From: Spongorhabdus nitratireducens
Lineage (GTDB): Bacteria > Pseudomonadota > Gammaproteobacteria > Pseudomonadales > Endozoicomonadaceae
Length of the DNA stretch: 64,000 bases
Reading direction: 5' to 3'
Assembly (NCBI GenBank): GCA_947387575.1
Contig: CANDOC010000005.1
Span: 62,001-126,000, forward strand
Each line of letters begins with the position of its first letter. Within the stretch, counting starts at the first letter, position 1. The translations under genes and the position numbers were made by a program. Positions 19,043-27,409 of the stretch are shown here, in pieces. The notes beneath the pieces are model-generated. The model was not told the DNA's origin. It ran no database searches and saw only the letters and a program-made list of their open reading frames with translations.

Positions 19043-19732
19043 TCAGGGCGTCACTTTACGAATAACATTCAGACCATCTGCGATTGGCAGGAATACATTC
19101 TCAAGCACCGGTGACTCGGCAATATAACGATTCATTTCATCAATGGCCTGATCCCGCACATCTTCCGGATTCAGTACATTACCTTTCCACAGGGCATTAT
19201 CGATAATAATCAGACCACCTTCCCGTACCTTGGGCTCGGTCAGTTTCAGGTAGTTAAAGTAGTTACGCTTGTCGGCATCGATAAATACCAGATCGTAGGT
19301 TTGATCCAGTGTCGGCACTGTTTCCATGGCATTGCCGAACAATGGCGTGATCTTATTGCCATGAGGACTGCGGTCAAAGAAAGTCTGCGCAAATTCAATC
19401 GCTTTCGGGTTGGTTTCACAGCAGGTTACCTTGCCATCATCAGGCAGTGCCTCGGCCAGAGACAGGGCGGAGTAACCGGTAAACATCCCGATCTCCAGTA
19501 CATTTCTGGCCTGCAGCAGTCCTGCCAGCAGCTTCAGGGTACGGCCAACCAGTCGCCCCGACAGTTTGCCCGGCCAGGCCATAACGTCATAAGTCGATGT
19601 TACCAATTCCTGCAGCAGCTCAGGTTCCGGTGTCGTTAGCTGTTCACAATAAGCTTCGACTTCAGGGTGGGTAATGGCAACGGCAGGTTCAATGGTTTGT
19701 GGCTGAGGCTGGCTTTTTTCAGCATCACTCAT
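19043..19732 (-). CDS. Class I SAM-dependent O-methyltransferase (CCoAOMT-like)
   Basis: 229 residues. SAM motif I is VLEIGMFTGYSALSLAEALP. The metal-binding and catalytic segment is DLVFIDADKRNYFNYLKL followed by GGLIIIDNALWKGNV, typical of the caffeoyl-CoA/catechol O-methyltransferase family. That family methylates hydroxyl groups in a divalent-metal-dependent reaction. A Gln/Pro-rich N-terminal extension of about 20 residues precedes the fold. The natural substrate in this bacterium is unknown. Confidence 0.88.
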   Translation of the reverse strand: MSDAEKSQPQPQTIEPAVAITHPEVEAYCEQLTTPEPELLQELVTSTYDVMAWPGKLSGRLVGRTLKLLAGLLQARNVLEIGMFTGYSALSLAEALPDDGKVTCCETNPKAIEFAQTFFDRSPHGNKITPLFGNAMETVPTLDQTYDLVFIDADKRNYFNYLKLTEPKVREGGLIIIDNALWKGNVLNPEDVRDQAIDEMNRYIAESPVLENVFLPIADGLNVIRKVTP

Positions 19733-19827
19733 AGGAGGGTCTCTGAACGGGGATGGTAAAATGACGGAAGATTTTATTTATCTGCTGCTCGACTGTACAG
19801 TGTTGGCGATTGATGTGGAGTAAATCT

Positions 19828-20118
19828 GTGATAAGTACCGAAACCCCCAAACCTTCTGTTGCTATTGAATATTGTACCGGCTGCCAGTGGCTGCTAAGGG
19901 CGGGCTGGATGGCACAGGAGCTGTTGATGACATTCAGTCAGGATCTTGCTGAAGTAAAGCTGGTGCCAGGATATGGTGGCGTGTATCGAATCAGTGTCGA
20001 TGGCAAGCAGATTTGGGACAGGAAAGAAGATGGTGGATTTCCACAACCAAAACAGATTAAACAACGGCTGAGAGATTATATTGAACCGGAAAGAAATCTT
20101 GGTCATATAGACAAATAA
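19828..20118 (+). CDS. SelT/SelW/SelH (Rdx) family protein
   Basis: 96 residues from a GTG at 19828, which has GGAG 7 nt upstream; ATG at 19813 is an in-frame alternative with a weaker site. A thioredoxin-like Rdx fold is indicated by VAIEYCTGCQWLLRAGWMAQELL (CxxC redox pair; the selenocysteine position is Cys here) and the closing GGVYRISVDGKQIWDRKEDGGFPQPKQIKQ. Members are thought to be small thiol redox proteins. It is divergent from the methyltransferase gene. Confidence 0.85.
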   Translation: MISTETPKPSVAIEYCTGCQWLLRAGWMAQELLMTFSQDLAEVKLVPGYGGVYRISVDGKQIWDRKEDGGFPQPKQIKQRLRDYIEPERNLGHIDK

Positions 20119-20149
20119 TTAGACCTTTCTATACCTGAATATCAAGAGT

Positions 20150-20387
20150 GATCTCAATATGTTGCGAAATGTCATTCTCTGGAGGCTGTACTAAAAAATG
20201 AGCTGCAGGATTGGGCAGGCAGAATTATTGAGATCCAGTTCCAGACGATATCGATCAGCTTCTGCAAGAAGCAACTGCGGCGGCGGTAGAAAACAGAGCA
20301 GAGTCAGGAGTTACTCAAACCCCAACTTCACCGCCAAAGCTGTCTCAAGGAACAGAAAATCTGGATAGAAAAAGTAATATGAAGTAG
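20150..20387 (+). pseudogene. Possible frameshifted gene remnant
   Basis: Between the Rdx and methyltransferase genes two protein-like fragments lie in successive frames. The first reads ...SLEAVLKNELQDWAGRIIE. After a frame change near 20233 the second reads DPVPDDIDQLLQEATAAAVENR and so on, ending ...SNMK at 20387. Neither has a start codon with a ribosome site. The composition is charged and helix-forming like a real protein tail. It could equally be chance. Confidence 0.3.
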
Positions 20388-20395
20388 ACGCCAAG

Positions 20396-21034
20396 CTATC
20401 TGGAGCTTATCAATATCGTGTCCTGCCCCAGAACTTCAGTTTTCACGGCGTAGCGACTGGACAGCCAGTCAAAAGTGCTTTTGGAAAAAAAACAGATGTG
20501 TGTAGGGTCCCGAATATAGTGCCAGTTTGCAAAAGCCTCCCGGTTTTTGACCAGTTTTGTCATCAGCCCCAATGTTCCACCGGGTTTCAGCAGGCTTAAT
20601 AGTAAGTCTATGACCTCCCCGGGACTGGCCAGATGCTCGATAACCTCGGTAGCGGTAATAAAGTCATATTGCCGTTCAAGTGTGGTTGGGTCGTTAGCAT
20701 AATAAAGGTCATATACCTTCATCCTGTAGCCCGCTTCCGAGAACATTTCGGCCAGTGCCGGCCCTGGACCACAACCGAAATCAAGCCCTTCTGCTTCTGA
20801 AGTAATTCGCTCACAAACGGGCTCGTATATTCGACTGAGAAAACGGCGATAACCGGGGTCATCAACCTGGTTATTATGCTGATCATATATAGCTTTCTCA
20901 TCTTCAGAAGAAAGATGAAACTCCGGTGGAACGAATACCAGCATGCAAGCAGCGCAGCGAACATAACTGCGAAACTTGTCCTGATGCCAGGGGCTGGAAT
21001 CGACGTCGGAATTACATAGCGGGCAAGAATACAT
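20396..21034 (-). CDS. Zinc-ribbon class I SAM-dependent methyltransferase
   Basis: 212 residues. The N-terminus has two CxxC pairs (Cys4-Cys7 in CPLC, and CAAC around residues 27-30) that would form a small zinc ribbon. A methyltransferase domain follows, with motif I LDFGCGPGPALAEMF, an acidic residue at the end of strand 2 (VYDLYY) and the DFITATEVIEHLASPGEV segment. It resembles Methyltransf_23-type proteins whose substrates are unknown. It starts just downstream of the terminator of the SH3-domain gene. Confidence 0.85.
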   Translation of the reverse strand: MYSCPLCNSDVDSSPWHQDKFRSYVRCAACMLVFVPPEFHLSSEDEKAIYDQHNNQVDDPGYRRFLSRIYEPVCERITSEAEGLDFGCGPGPALAEMFSEAGYRMKVYDLYYANDPTTLERQYDFITATEVIEHLASPGEVIDLLLSLLKPGGTLGLMTKLVKNREAFANWHYIRDPTHICFFSKSTFDWLSSRYAVKTEVLGQDTILISSR

Positions 21035-21050
21035 AACAAGCCTTGATGAA

Positions 21051-21085
21051 AAAATGCCGCCAGATGATTTCTTCCGGCGGCATTT
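21051..21085 (-). terminator. Intrinsic terminator of the yciB-yciI-SH3 unit
   Basis: A perfect 10-bp stem (AAATGCCGCC with GGCGGCATTT) and a 14-nt loop. On the minus strand a run of T follows. It lies about 40 nt past the stop of the SH3-domain gene. Confidence 0.75.
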
Positions 21086-21123
21086 ATATTAAGCATTTCG
21101 AGAGCGATTCGGGGGCTGAGAAC

Positions 21124-21795
21124 TTATACCCAGTCAGAACGCTTTTTACGCGGACGCATATTAGGCAGCACAAGACCCAGGACGACGCCACCCAGTATGG
21201 CTCCGGCTCCACTCAGGAACCAGGCTACTTTGTGGTCGCCAGCCATTTTCTGGGCTTCACCTTCAACAACCTGTAACTGGTTTTTCAGTTTCAGGTTTTC
21301 TTCAACCAGAACCTTATTACGTTCATCAATGGCAAGGCTGCTGGCTGAAATTTCCTTGATACGTCTTAGCTCGCTGGCCAGACTTTCCTGTTCGGAAGTG
21401 GCCGTAGACCAGGATTTTTCCAGGGAGCCCAGCTTCTTGTTCAGCTCCGATTTATCACTTTTCAAGGAGCTGTTTTCTTGTTGCAAACGTGTCAGCTGGG
21501 TTTTGACATTCTTGATTTCATTACGGGCTACCGGCGTATTCTGCAGATACTGGCTGCGAATAAAGCCTTCCTGTCCGTTTTCCAATCTGACCTTGGTAAA
21601 GGTTTCACCTTGTTCTACCACGGTCATCGCAGTGCCACTGGGCATGCCGCGGTGAATAATCCGGTATTCATTGCCCGGTCCGGAGCGGACCGGGACATAA
21701 AGCACATCCGTGATATAGACAGTTTCTGCCTGCGCCAGTGTCACTCCGGACACCAACGCAAAAGCAGCAATCGATTTTTTCAGGAGTCCTTTCAC
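21124..21795 (-). CDS. SH3-domain, coiled-coil membrane protein (YgiM/TIGR04211 type)
   Basis: 223 residues. A signal peptide (1-23) is followed by a bacterial SH3 domain (about 24-90: [29 protein letters not shown]), then a long coiled coil (about 95-185). A C-terminal transmembrane helix ([19 protein letters not shown]) and a basic tail end the protein. This layout is that of E. coli YgiM and the TIGR04211 family, a periplasmic SH3 anchored by its C-terminus. Its start overlaps the yciI stop (ATGA). Confidence 0.9.
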   Translation of the reverse strand: MKGLLKKSIAAFALVSGVTLAQAETVYITDVLYVPVRSGPGNEYRIIHRGMPSGTAMTVVEQGETFTKVRLENGQEGFIRSQYLQNTPVARNEIKNVKTQLTRLQQENSSLKSDKSELNKKLGSLEKSWSTATSEQESLASELRRIKEISASSLAIDERNKVLVEENLKLKNQLQVVEGEAQKMAGDHKVAWFLSGAGAILGGVVLGLVLPNMRPRKKRSDWV

Positions 21796-22094
21796 TGAGG
21801 AAATACCTGCTTGAACGGTTTAACAGTTACTTTGGCATAAACACCGGCTTCGATGTAAGGGTCTGCATCGGCCCACTGCTGAGCTTCTTCCAGTGAAGCA
21901 AATTCTGCAACAATCAGACTGCCGGTAAAGCCGGCTTCACCCGGGTTGTCACTGTCAATTGCAGGATGCGGACCCGCCAGCACCAGCCGGCCGGCACCCT
22001 GTAATTGACTCAGACGGGCCAGATGAGCTTCACGGCTGGCCTTGCGGCGAGGCAGGCTGTTCTCAACATCTTCACTGATAATGGCGTACAACAT
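21792..22094 (-). CDS. YciI family protein
   Basis: 100-residue single-domain YCII protein with a ferredoxin-like fold. It has the conserved start [28 protein letters not shown], a His/Asp putative active-site pair ([10 protein letters not shown]) and [17 protein letters not shown]. The biochemical function of the family is not established. It lies between yciB and the SH3-domain gene in one minus-strand unit, the usual yciB-yciI neighbourhood. Confidence 0.9.
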   Translation of the reverse strand: MLYAIISEDVENSLPRRKASREAHLARLSQLQGAGRLVLAGPHPAIDSDNPGEAGFTGSLIVAEFASLEEAQQWADADPYIEAGVYAKVTVKPFKQVFPQ

Positions 22095-22154
22095 TGCATT
22101 ATTCCTTGCTTGTTCGATTGCGGTGTTGAGATCAACACCGCGAAGATATAAAAA

Positions 22155-22736
22155 TCAGGACTGGGTATCTTCCGGCTTGAGGTAACGGGCCAGAAAGGCA
22201 AACTGGATGATCACAAACAGGATGGTAAGGATCAGACTGCCGAAGACCTTGAAATCGACCCAGATGTCATGGAAGGTAAACGCCACAAACAGGTTGGCGG
22301 CACCCAGAGCAATAAAGAACCCTACCCAGCTCAGGTTGAGTCGGGTCCACAGGGCATCGGGCAGTGTCATGGCGTGATCCAGCATACGCTGAATCAAAGG
22401 CTTTTCCCCGATATACTGGCTGCCGAGGAAGGCAACAGCAAAGATCCAGTTAACAATGGGGGCTTTCCATTTGAGGAAGGTTTCATTGTGAAAGGCCAGC
22501 GTCATGCCGCCAAACAGCAGCACGGCAACCAGAGTGATCAGCTGGCTTTTTTCGAGTGTTCTGTGCTTCAGATACAACAGGCCATACACCAGTACGGATG
22601 CCACAATCAGTATCAGGGTGGCACTGAACGGGCCTCCCAGTTCATACTGGTTGCCGGCAACAGAAATAAGGCGCGGATCCATTTTATAGACAACGAAAAA
22701 TGAGATCAGCGGAATAAAGTCGATAATCTGTTTCAT
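22155..22736 (-). CDS. yciB: Inner-membrane septation protein YciB
   Basis: 193 residues from the ATG at 22736, where the protein begins [18 protein letters not shown] as the family does; an in-frame GTG at 22754 would add six residues. Five to six membrane spans are predicted, with the family marks [28 protein letters not shown] and WTRLNLSW. YciB (IspA/IspZ) contributes to cell-envelope synthesis and septation. It is divergent from the PHP-domain gene. Confidence 0.93.
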   Translation of the reverse strand: MKQIIDFIPLISFFVVYKMDPRLISVAGNQYELGGPFSATLILIVASVLVYGLLYLKHRTLEKSQLITLVAVLLFGGMTLAFHNETFLKWKAPIVNWIFAVAFLGSQYIGEKPLIQRMLDHAMTLPDALWTRLNLSWVGFFIALGAANLFVAFTFHDIWVDFKVFGSLILTILFVIIQFAFLARYLKPEDTQS

Positions 22737-22873
22737 CAGTTCTGGCTGTTCCACCTGATTATTTAAAGGGGCAGGTTGTCCTGATTAAGGTACACCTGCC
22801 CATTAGACTCAAATCATGCCAACATGGGGGCAAGGCTTGAGCGCAATAAGCATAGATTTTAAAGGCAATACCA

Positions 22874-23794
22874 TTGACGTTAAACAGTCATGAGCATAGT
22901 AAATTGCACGATTCTTCCAGTGAATTATCGGATATTCGGCCCCTGAAAGTCGACCTGCACTGTCACAGCACCGCATCGGACGGCTCCCTGCCACCCTCCG
23001 ATGTACTTCAGCGCGCACGGGAACAGGGCGTTTCCCTGCTGGCATTGACTGATCACGACACCACCCGCGGGGTGAGGGAACTGCTGGATAAGGGCATTCC
23101 CGAAGATATCCGGTTGCTTCCCGGGATTGAACTATCAACCCGCTGGGGTACCAAAGAGATACATATTGTGGGTCTTGGCTTCAATATCAAGGCCCCACTG
23201 CTGGAAAGTGTCGAGCGGCTGCAGGCATCCTCACGTCAGCGCCGGGCAGAACACATTGCCGGCAAACTGGGGCGACGTATGAAAATACCCGCGGAAACCG
23301 TGCTGCAGGAAACCATGGTATTCAGTGGTGGTAACCCGCCGGTGCGGCCTCATTTCGCTGACTGGCTGATAGAAAAAGGTGCAGTCTCCGAGCGGGAGCA
23401 GGCTTTTCGTCGTTATATCGGGGCAAATAAAGTCGGTAATCTGAGCAAGTTCTGGCCCTATATGTCACAGGCTGTAAAGTGGATCAAGGAAATGGGCGGT
23501 ATTGCGGTGCTGGCCCATCCGGGAAAATACCGGGTATCTCCCAGTCAGCTCAGGGCCATTATCAAGGATTTTGCTGAGGCCGGTGGTGAAGCAATGGAGG
23601 TAACCGGCGGTATGCAGCCTCCCGGTCAGGCTGAGCAGATGGCCAGATTAGCGGATGAATTCGGATTAATGGCATCTTGTGGCAGTGATTTTCATCATCC
23701 CGATAGTAGTTGGATTGAACTGGGCAAAGTCGGCAAACTCCCCGAAGGGTGTCAGCCGGTGTGGATGGACGAGAGAATAAGTAAAGAGGGCTAG
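22874..23794 (+). CDS. rnm: PHP-domain phosphoesterase, RNase AM-like (YciV/TrpH)
   Basis: 306 residues. PHP metal-binding motifs are present: VDLHCHSTASDGSLPP, ALTDHDT, PGIELS and GSDFHHPD, with VLAHPGKY between. E. coli RNase AM (YciV) removes nucleotides from the 5' ends of rRNA precursors and acts on 3',5'-bisphosphates. The first in-frame start is TTG at 22874; no ATG precedes the conserved region, so the start is uncertain. In pseudomonads this gene is usually followed by the yciO-type gene. Here about 8.4 kb intervenes. Confidence 0.87.
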   Translation: MTLNSHEHSKLHDSSSELSDIRPLKVDLHCHSTASDGSLPPSDVLQRAREQGVSLLALTDHDTTRGVRELLDKGIPEDIRLLPGIELSTRWGTKEIHIVGLGFNIKAPLLESVERLQASSRQRRAEHIAGKLGRRMKIPAETVLQETMVFSGGNPPVRPHFADWLIEKGAVSEREQAFRRYIGANKVGNLSKFWPYMSQAVKWIKEMGGIAVLAHPGKYRVSPSQLRAIIKDFAEAGGEAMEVTGGMQPPGQAEQMARLADEFGLMASCGSDFHHPDSSWIELGKVGKLPEGCQPVWMDERISKEG

Positions 23795-23798
23795 CCGG

Positions 23799-24671
23799 TT
23801 GCTCAATAGCTACAGAGTAAAGGTTGTTTCTGTACTGTTGGCGTTGCTGCTGCATGCCGGTGTGCTGGGGATAAACTGGGAGCCGGATTTATCAGGGGCC
23901 GCTGCGACGGTGGCTGTAAAGAAACCGCTGCAGATTGCGCTTGTGCAGAAGGCAGACGAGAGTGGCCTGCAGCAAGCTGTCCCTGCTGAACTTTCACCTG
24001 CTGAACCTGCACAACCAGAAATCGTAACCCGGCCAGAACCGATACCTGAGCAGGAAAGAAAGTCTGAAGATAATCCTGCTCAAAAAGTATCAGAATCTTC
24101 CGAGGCCATCGTCACACAAAGTGAATCAAAAGTTGTAAAGCATGAAAAGATAACGTCTGAAGATAGACTTCCATCTACTCCAATAGAACCGGTAAAAAGT
24201 CCCCCTGTGCTGGAGATTGCTGATCAAGATGTAGTAAAAACTGATAAAGCCAGAATCAGGAAGGAAGATACTGAGCAGCCCTTGCAGGATAAAAATCCGA
24301 CTACGGGTACTGATGATACTAATCAGGCTGCCATTCAGGCCTCAATGGATATAAAGACCGACAGTCAGCCGCTTGCGGCTGGCAGTAACCAGAGCGATCA
24401 GGATATATCCTACCGTCAATTGCTGCGTAGCAGGATTGAACAGCACAAAAGATATCCGCGGATGGCTCGCTTGCGTCATCGGGAAGGAAAGGTAAAACTC
24501 AGGCTGCAGATTGAAGGTGATGGTCAGGCCAGTGTGTTGGAAATGATAGAAGGTGACTCGCTGTTTGAATACAGCAGTCTGCAGGCTGTACGGGAAGCGC
24601 TGCCATTACCGCCACCTGACGGTGTGATGATACCAGTACGGGTGGATCTGACTTTGTATTACCATTTATAG
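23799..24671 (+). CDS. TonB-like energy transducer
   Basis: 290 residues. An N-terminal membrane anchor (VVSVLLALLLHAGVLG, with the His often seen in TonB) is followed by a long Pro/Glu/Lys-rich linker (about 45-200). The TonB C-terminal domain follows: YRQLLRSRIEQHKRYPRMARLRHREGKVKLRLQIEGDG and VREALPLPPPDG. The start is a TTG at 23799 with GAGGG upstream. TonB transmits proton-motive energy to outer-membrane receptors, two of which lie downstream. No exbB or exbD gene is in the window. Confidence 0.87.
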   Translation: MLNSYRVKVVSVLLALLLHAGVLGINWEPDLSGAAATVAVKKPLQIALVQKADESGLQQAVPAELSPAEPAQPEIVTRPEPIPEQERKSEDNPAQKVSESSEAIVTQSESKVVKHEKITSEDRLPSTPIEPVKSPPVLEIADQDVVKTDKARIRKEDTEQPLQDKNPTTGTDDTNQAAIQASMDIKTDSQPLAAGSNQSDQDISYRQLLRSRIEQHKRYPRMARLRHREGKVKLRLQIEGDGQASVLEMIEGDSLFEYSSLQAVREALPLPPPDGVMIPVRVDLTLYYHL

Positions 24672-25211
24672 ATCCACATCGGAATCGGGACTGCCGGATT
24701 TGAATTTATACGCCCGGCCCCGGTTGGCGCTTGAAAAATGGGCTTTGTATAAAGCTAGATAATCGTCGTTTACTTCGGTGGCATTGATTCTTACCCAGAT
24801 ATAGCAAAACCAGTAACTGATTTTGACGCCGACCGCAACATGATCAGGATACCGTAACACTCGAATACGCTGCACCACCGAGCTGCCTTCAGGAAGCGTA
24901 ATCCGCAAACAGCGCTGGTTATAGGTCTGGCTTTCAATGGTATAGGGACATTCAGGATACCGGTCTTTCTTCTTGTCACCGATTTTAAGAAAACAGAGCC
25001 CTTCATCAGCCCCGGAATCTGTTTTTATCAGCACTCTGGGGTGAAACACAATTTTCTTGATGCCCAGATTTATGCAGCCCACGGCTTTGAAGTAAGCCTG
25101 CCTGGCACTGAGAACCTGGATATCGGCAAAACCGATATCAGCCGCTTTGCTGTAGAGTTTATAGATACCGGGTTTGGGAATAATGCCAAAAAACTCTGTC
25201 AGTTCTGCCAT
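24666..25211 (-). CDS. Unknown protein, paralogue of the product at 25371-25913
   Basis: 181 residues; I do not recognise the family. It has no signal peptide and looks cytosolic, with alternating beta-strand-like segments. It aligns end to end with the neighbour at 25371-25913. Shared blocks are EFFGIIPKPGIYKLY, AYFKAVG, a FHP motif, ADEGLC, a YTIES / RCLRITLPE block, VAVGVKI and DDYLALY. The conserved FHP, ADEG and RCLRI residues could be functional. Its stop overlaps the end of the convergent tonB by 6 nt. Confidence 0.7.
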   Translation of the reverse strand: MAELTEFFGIIPKPGIYKLYSKAADIGFADIQVLSARQAYFKAVGCINLGIKKIVFHPRVLIKTDSGADEGLCFLKIGDKKKDRYPECPYTIESQTYNQRCLRITLPEGSSVVQRIRVLRYPDHVAVGVKISYWFCYIWVRINATEVNDDYLALYKAHFSSANRGRAYKFKSGSPDSDVDL

Positions 25212-25370
25212 ATCTGCACACTCACAACAGCCAATATCAGACGGTCAATGTGTGAATGCTATTTTATGTTAACTGAATAGATTCTATTAGTGGGCAAGAT
25301 AAGTGAGGGTAAAATCAAGATAATCGGTATTTTTCAGGGTTGAAGTGCATGAATATTCGTTGAAGTGAGT

Positions 25371-25913
25371 TCAGACATCCCGTTCACCAGGGTCAAGAAA
25401 GCGGTACTCATGACCAACCACCCTGTCAAAAGCTGTCATATAAGGTGCCAGATAATCTTGTTCAGCGGCTTCACCACTGACCCGAGCCCAAACATATGCT
25501 GGACTAAGGTTGATCTTGACCCCGACAGCGACAGAGTCATCGTAAGATACAATCCGTACCCGTTTCAATATAGGGCTGGCATTTTCCGGTAATACGATAC
25601 GCAGACAACGACGTCCATAGACTTTAGAGTCGATCGTGTATTCACAGGTGAACTTACTGCGACCCATCTGCATATCGCAATGTCCTTCATCTGCGCTGAT
25701 ATCATCCATTTGAATACGGATTTTGGGATGAAACAGGGGGAAGGGACGAATCCGTCCGACAAGCTTGAAATAGGCATTGCAACTGTTGAGCGTGTGCAAA
25801 TCGACAAAGCCAACACTGTTTTTGCAGCCAAAAATCATATTATACAGTCGGTAAGTTCCCGGGCCAGGCATCACCGCAAAAAACTCTTTCATATTGGCCA
25901 TGTTGTCACTCAC
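25371..25913 (-). CDS. Unknown protein, paralogue of the product at 24666-25211
   Basis: 180 residues, with roughly two residues in five judged identical by eye to the adjacent unknown protein. Conserved positions run throughout (EFFAVMPGPGTYRLY, NAYFKLVGRI, LFHPKIRI, ADEGHC, YTIDSKVYGRRCLRIVLPE, SVAVGVKI, QDYLAPY). This indicates a tandem duplication of a whole single-domain gene. No membrane helix or known motif is visible. Both genes are transcribed toward tonB and lie downstream of an MFS gene on the same strand. Confidence 0.7.
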   Translation of the reverse strand: MSDNMANMKEFFAVMPGPGTYRLYNMIFGCKNSVGFVDLHTLNSCNAYFKLVGRIRPFPLFHPKIRIQMDDISADEGHCDMQMGRSKFTCEYTIDSKVYGRRCLRIVLPENASPILKRVRIVSYDDSVAVGVKINLSPAYVWARVSGEAAEQDYLAPYMTAFDRVVGHEYRFLDPGERDV

Positions 25914-25960
25914 CTAAATACTATTTTTCTGCCACCTAAAAATAGAGCATGAAAATGTTA

Positions 25961-27238
25961 TTAGAGTTTTCTGAGACTAAGATAATACCGATCTTTCCAG
26001 TTATAAGTGAGAAACAGCAAGTTAATGGCAAAAGTGCTAAGAATAATGCCCGGTGCGAGCATAACACCGTGGTTGCATAGCCATTCCAGCAACAAGGGGG
26101 TCAGGCCGCCGAAGAGAGAAAAGGCAAGGTTATGGCAGAAGGCCACCCCGGAGTAGCGCGCTTCGGTAGGAAACAGTTCTATCATTGCGGCCTCGTAAAC
26201 ACCCATAACCAGCGACATTGACGTCGCAATAAGAATAAAACACAGCCAGATATAAAATTCGCTTCCCGAGTTGTTTAGCAAGTAAAAACAGGTAAATGAT
26301 GCCGGTGTGAGTAACAAGGCACAGGTATTGATCAGTGTCAGCCGGCCGCATAGATCGGAAATAATAGCAACAGGAATCGATAAGGTGACGACCAATAAAA
26401 AACCGATGCTGGTAATTGAAAAAGAGGTGATCAAAGAGTGGTTCAGGTAGTGTTGCTGGTAATGCGGAAAGAACAGCAGTACTGAAACAAAAACGGCTGG
26501 TACTGCAGCAAGAAAGGTGCCTTGCCAGAGTGCTCTGCCATGCTGTTTGATCAGGGCTTTGGCTGGCCACTGTTGCTGTTTTTGCTGTAATTGAAGGGTT
26601 TTGTAGGCACGGGTTTCTGTCAGTGACTGCCGTAGCCAATAACCAATTAATCCCAGGATGGCTCCAGCAGCAAACGCCAGCCGCCAAGCCCAGTCATAAA
26701 CGGCAGCCTCCCCAAAGTAACTGAACAAGCTCATCACAAAGACTGAAGCCAGTACATTGCCCAGAGTTACACCACTGACAATTAATCCGGTAACAATGCC
26801 CCGCTTACGCGCCGGACTGTGCTCTGCAGCAAAGACAACGGCGCCGGGTATTTCTCCACCCAGTGATATGCCCTGCAGCAGTCTAAGAATGAACAGCAGG
26901 CAGGGGGCCAGACTTCCCAGCGTTGCATGAGTAGGAAGCAGGGCGATACCCAGCGTGCTGAAGGACATCAGGATGATGGAGTACTGATAGTAACGCTTTC
27001 GCCCGAAGCGATCGCCCCAGTGACTGAACAGAAACCCTCCGGCAAAACGAGCCAGATAACCAGCGAAGAACAGCATCAATACCGGCATGATCTGATCCAG
27101 CCCCGACTGATCGGGAAAGAAGTTGCGGGCCAGTACAGGAGCGAGAAAGATCAACAGGGTGAAATCAAAAAACTCCAGGGTTGAGCTCAATGAGGTAATC
27201 AAGCGCAGTCGTATAAGAGAGTTCAATGCGGTCTCCAT
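25961..27238 (-). CDS. MFS transporter, metabolite:H+ symporter (MHS)-like
   Basis: 425 residues from the ATG at 27238 (an in-frame TTG at 27283 exists). It has 12 hydrophobic segments, with MHS-family marks: SSTLEFFDFTLLIFLAPVLARNFFP in TM1, GDRFGRKR after TM2, LRLLQGISLGGEIPGAVVFAAEHSP and the TM6 region. MHS proteins such as ProP, ShiA and KgtP import compatible solutes, shikimate or organic acids. The substrate is not predictable. It is divergent from the copper-type TonB receptor; a short dyad lies between them. Confidence 0.83.
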   Translation of the reverse strand: METALNSLIRLRLITSLSSTLEFFDFTLLIFLAPVLARNFFPDQSGLDQIMPVLMLFFAGYLARFAGGFLFSHWGDRFGRKRYYQYSIILMSFSTLGIALLPTHATLGSLAPCLLFILRLLQGISLGGEIPGAVVFAAEHSPARKRGIVTGLIVSGVTLGNVLASVFVMSLFSYFGEAAVYDWAWRLAFAAGAILGLIGYWLRQSLTETRAYKTLQLQQKQQQWPAKALIKQHGRALWQGTFLAAVPAVFVSVLLFFPHYQQHYLNHSLITSFSITSIGFLLVVTLSIPVAIISDLCGRLTLINTCALLLTPASFTCFYLLNNSGSEFYIWLCFILIATSMSLVMGVYEAAMIELFPTEARYSGVAFCHNLAFSLFGGLTPLLLEWLCNHGVMLAPGIILSTFAINLLFLTYNWKDRYYLSLRKL

Positions 27239-27251
27239 CTTTTGCAGCCGG

Positions 27252-27270
27252 ACTTCCGATTCTAGGAAGT
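27252..27270. promoter_or_regulatory. Dyad in the divergent MFS / TonB-receptor promoter region
   Basis: ACTTCC and GGAAGT are separated by 7 nt, between the MFS ATG (27238) and the receptor ATG (27410). It is a candidate operator; no regulator is identified. Confidence 0.3.
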
Positions 27271-27409
27271 GATTTTTCTGCAAGGGGTTGTTGACCCGAT
27301 GGATTGGGTAATTTTTCCGCTGAATGGTCGGTTTCGTGGACTAGACTTGCAGCCAAAGTTATCCGGTAGCGGCCGGATCAAAAGAAAAATACTGCGGCAG
27401 GAATGCGCT

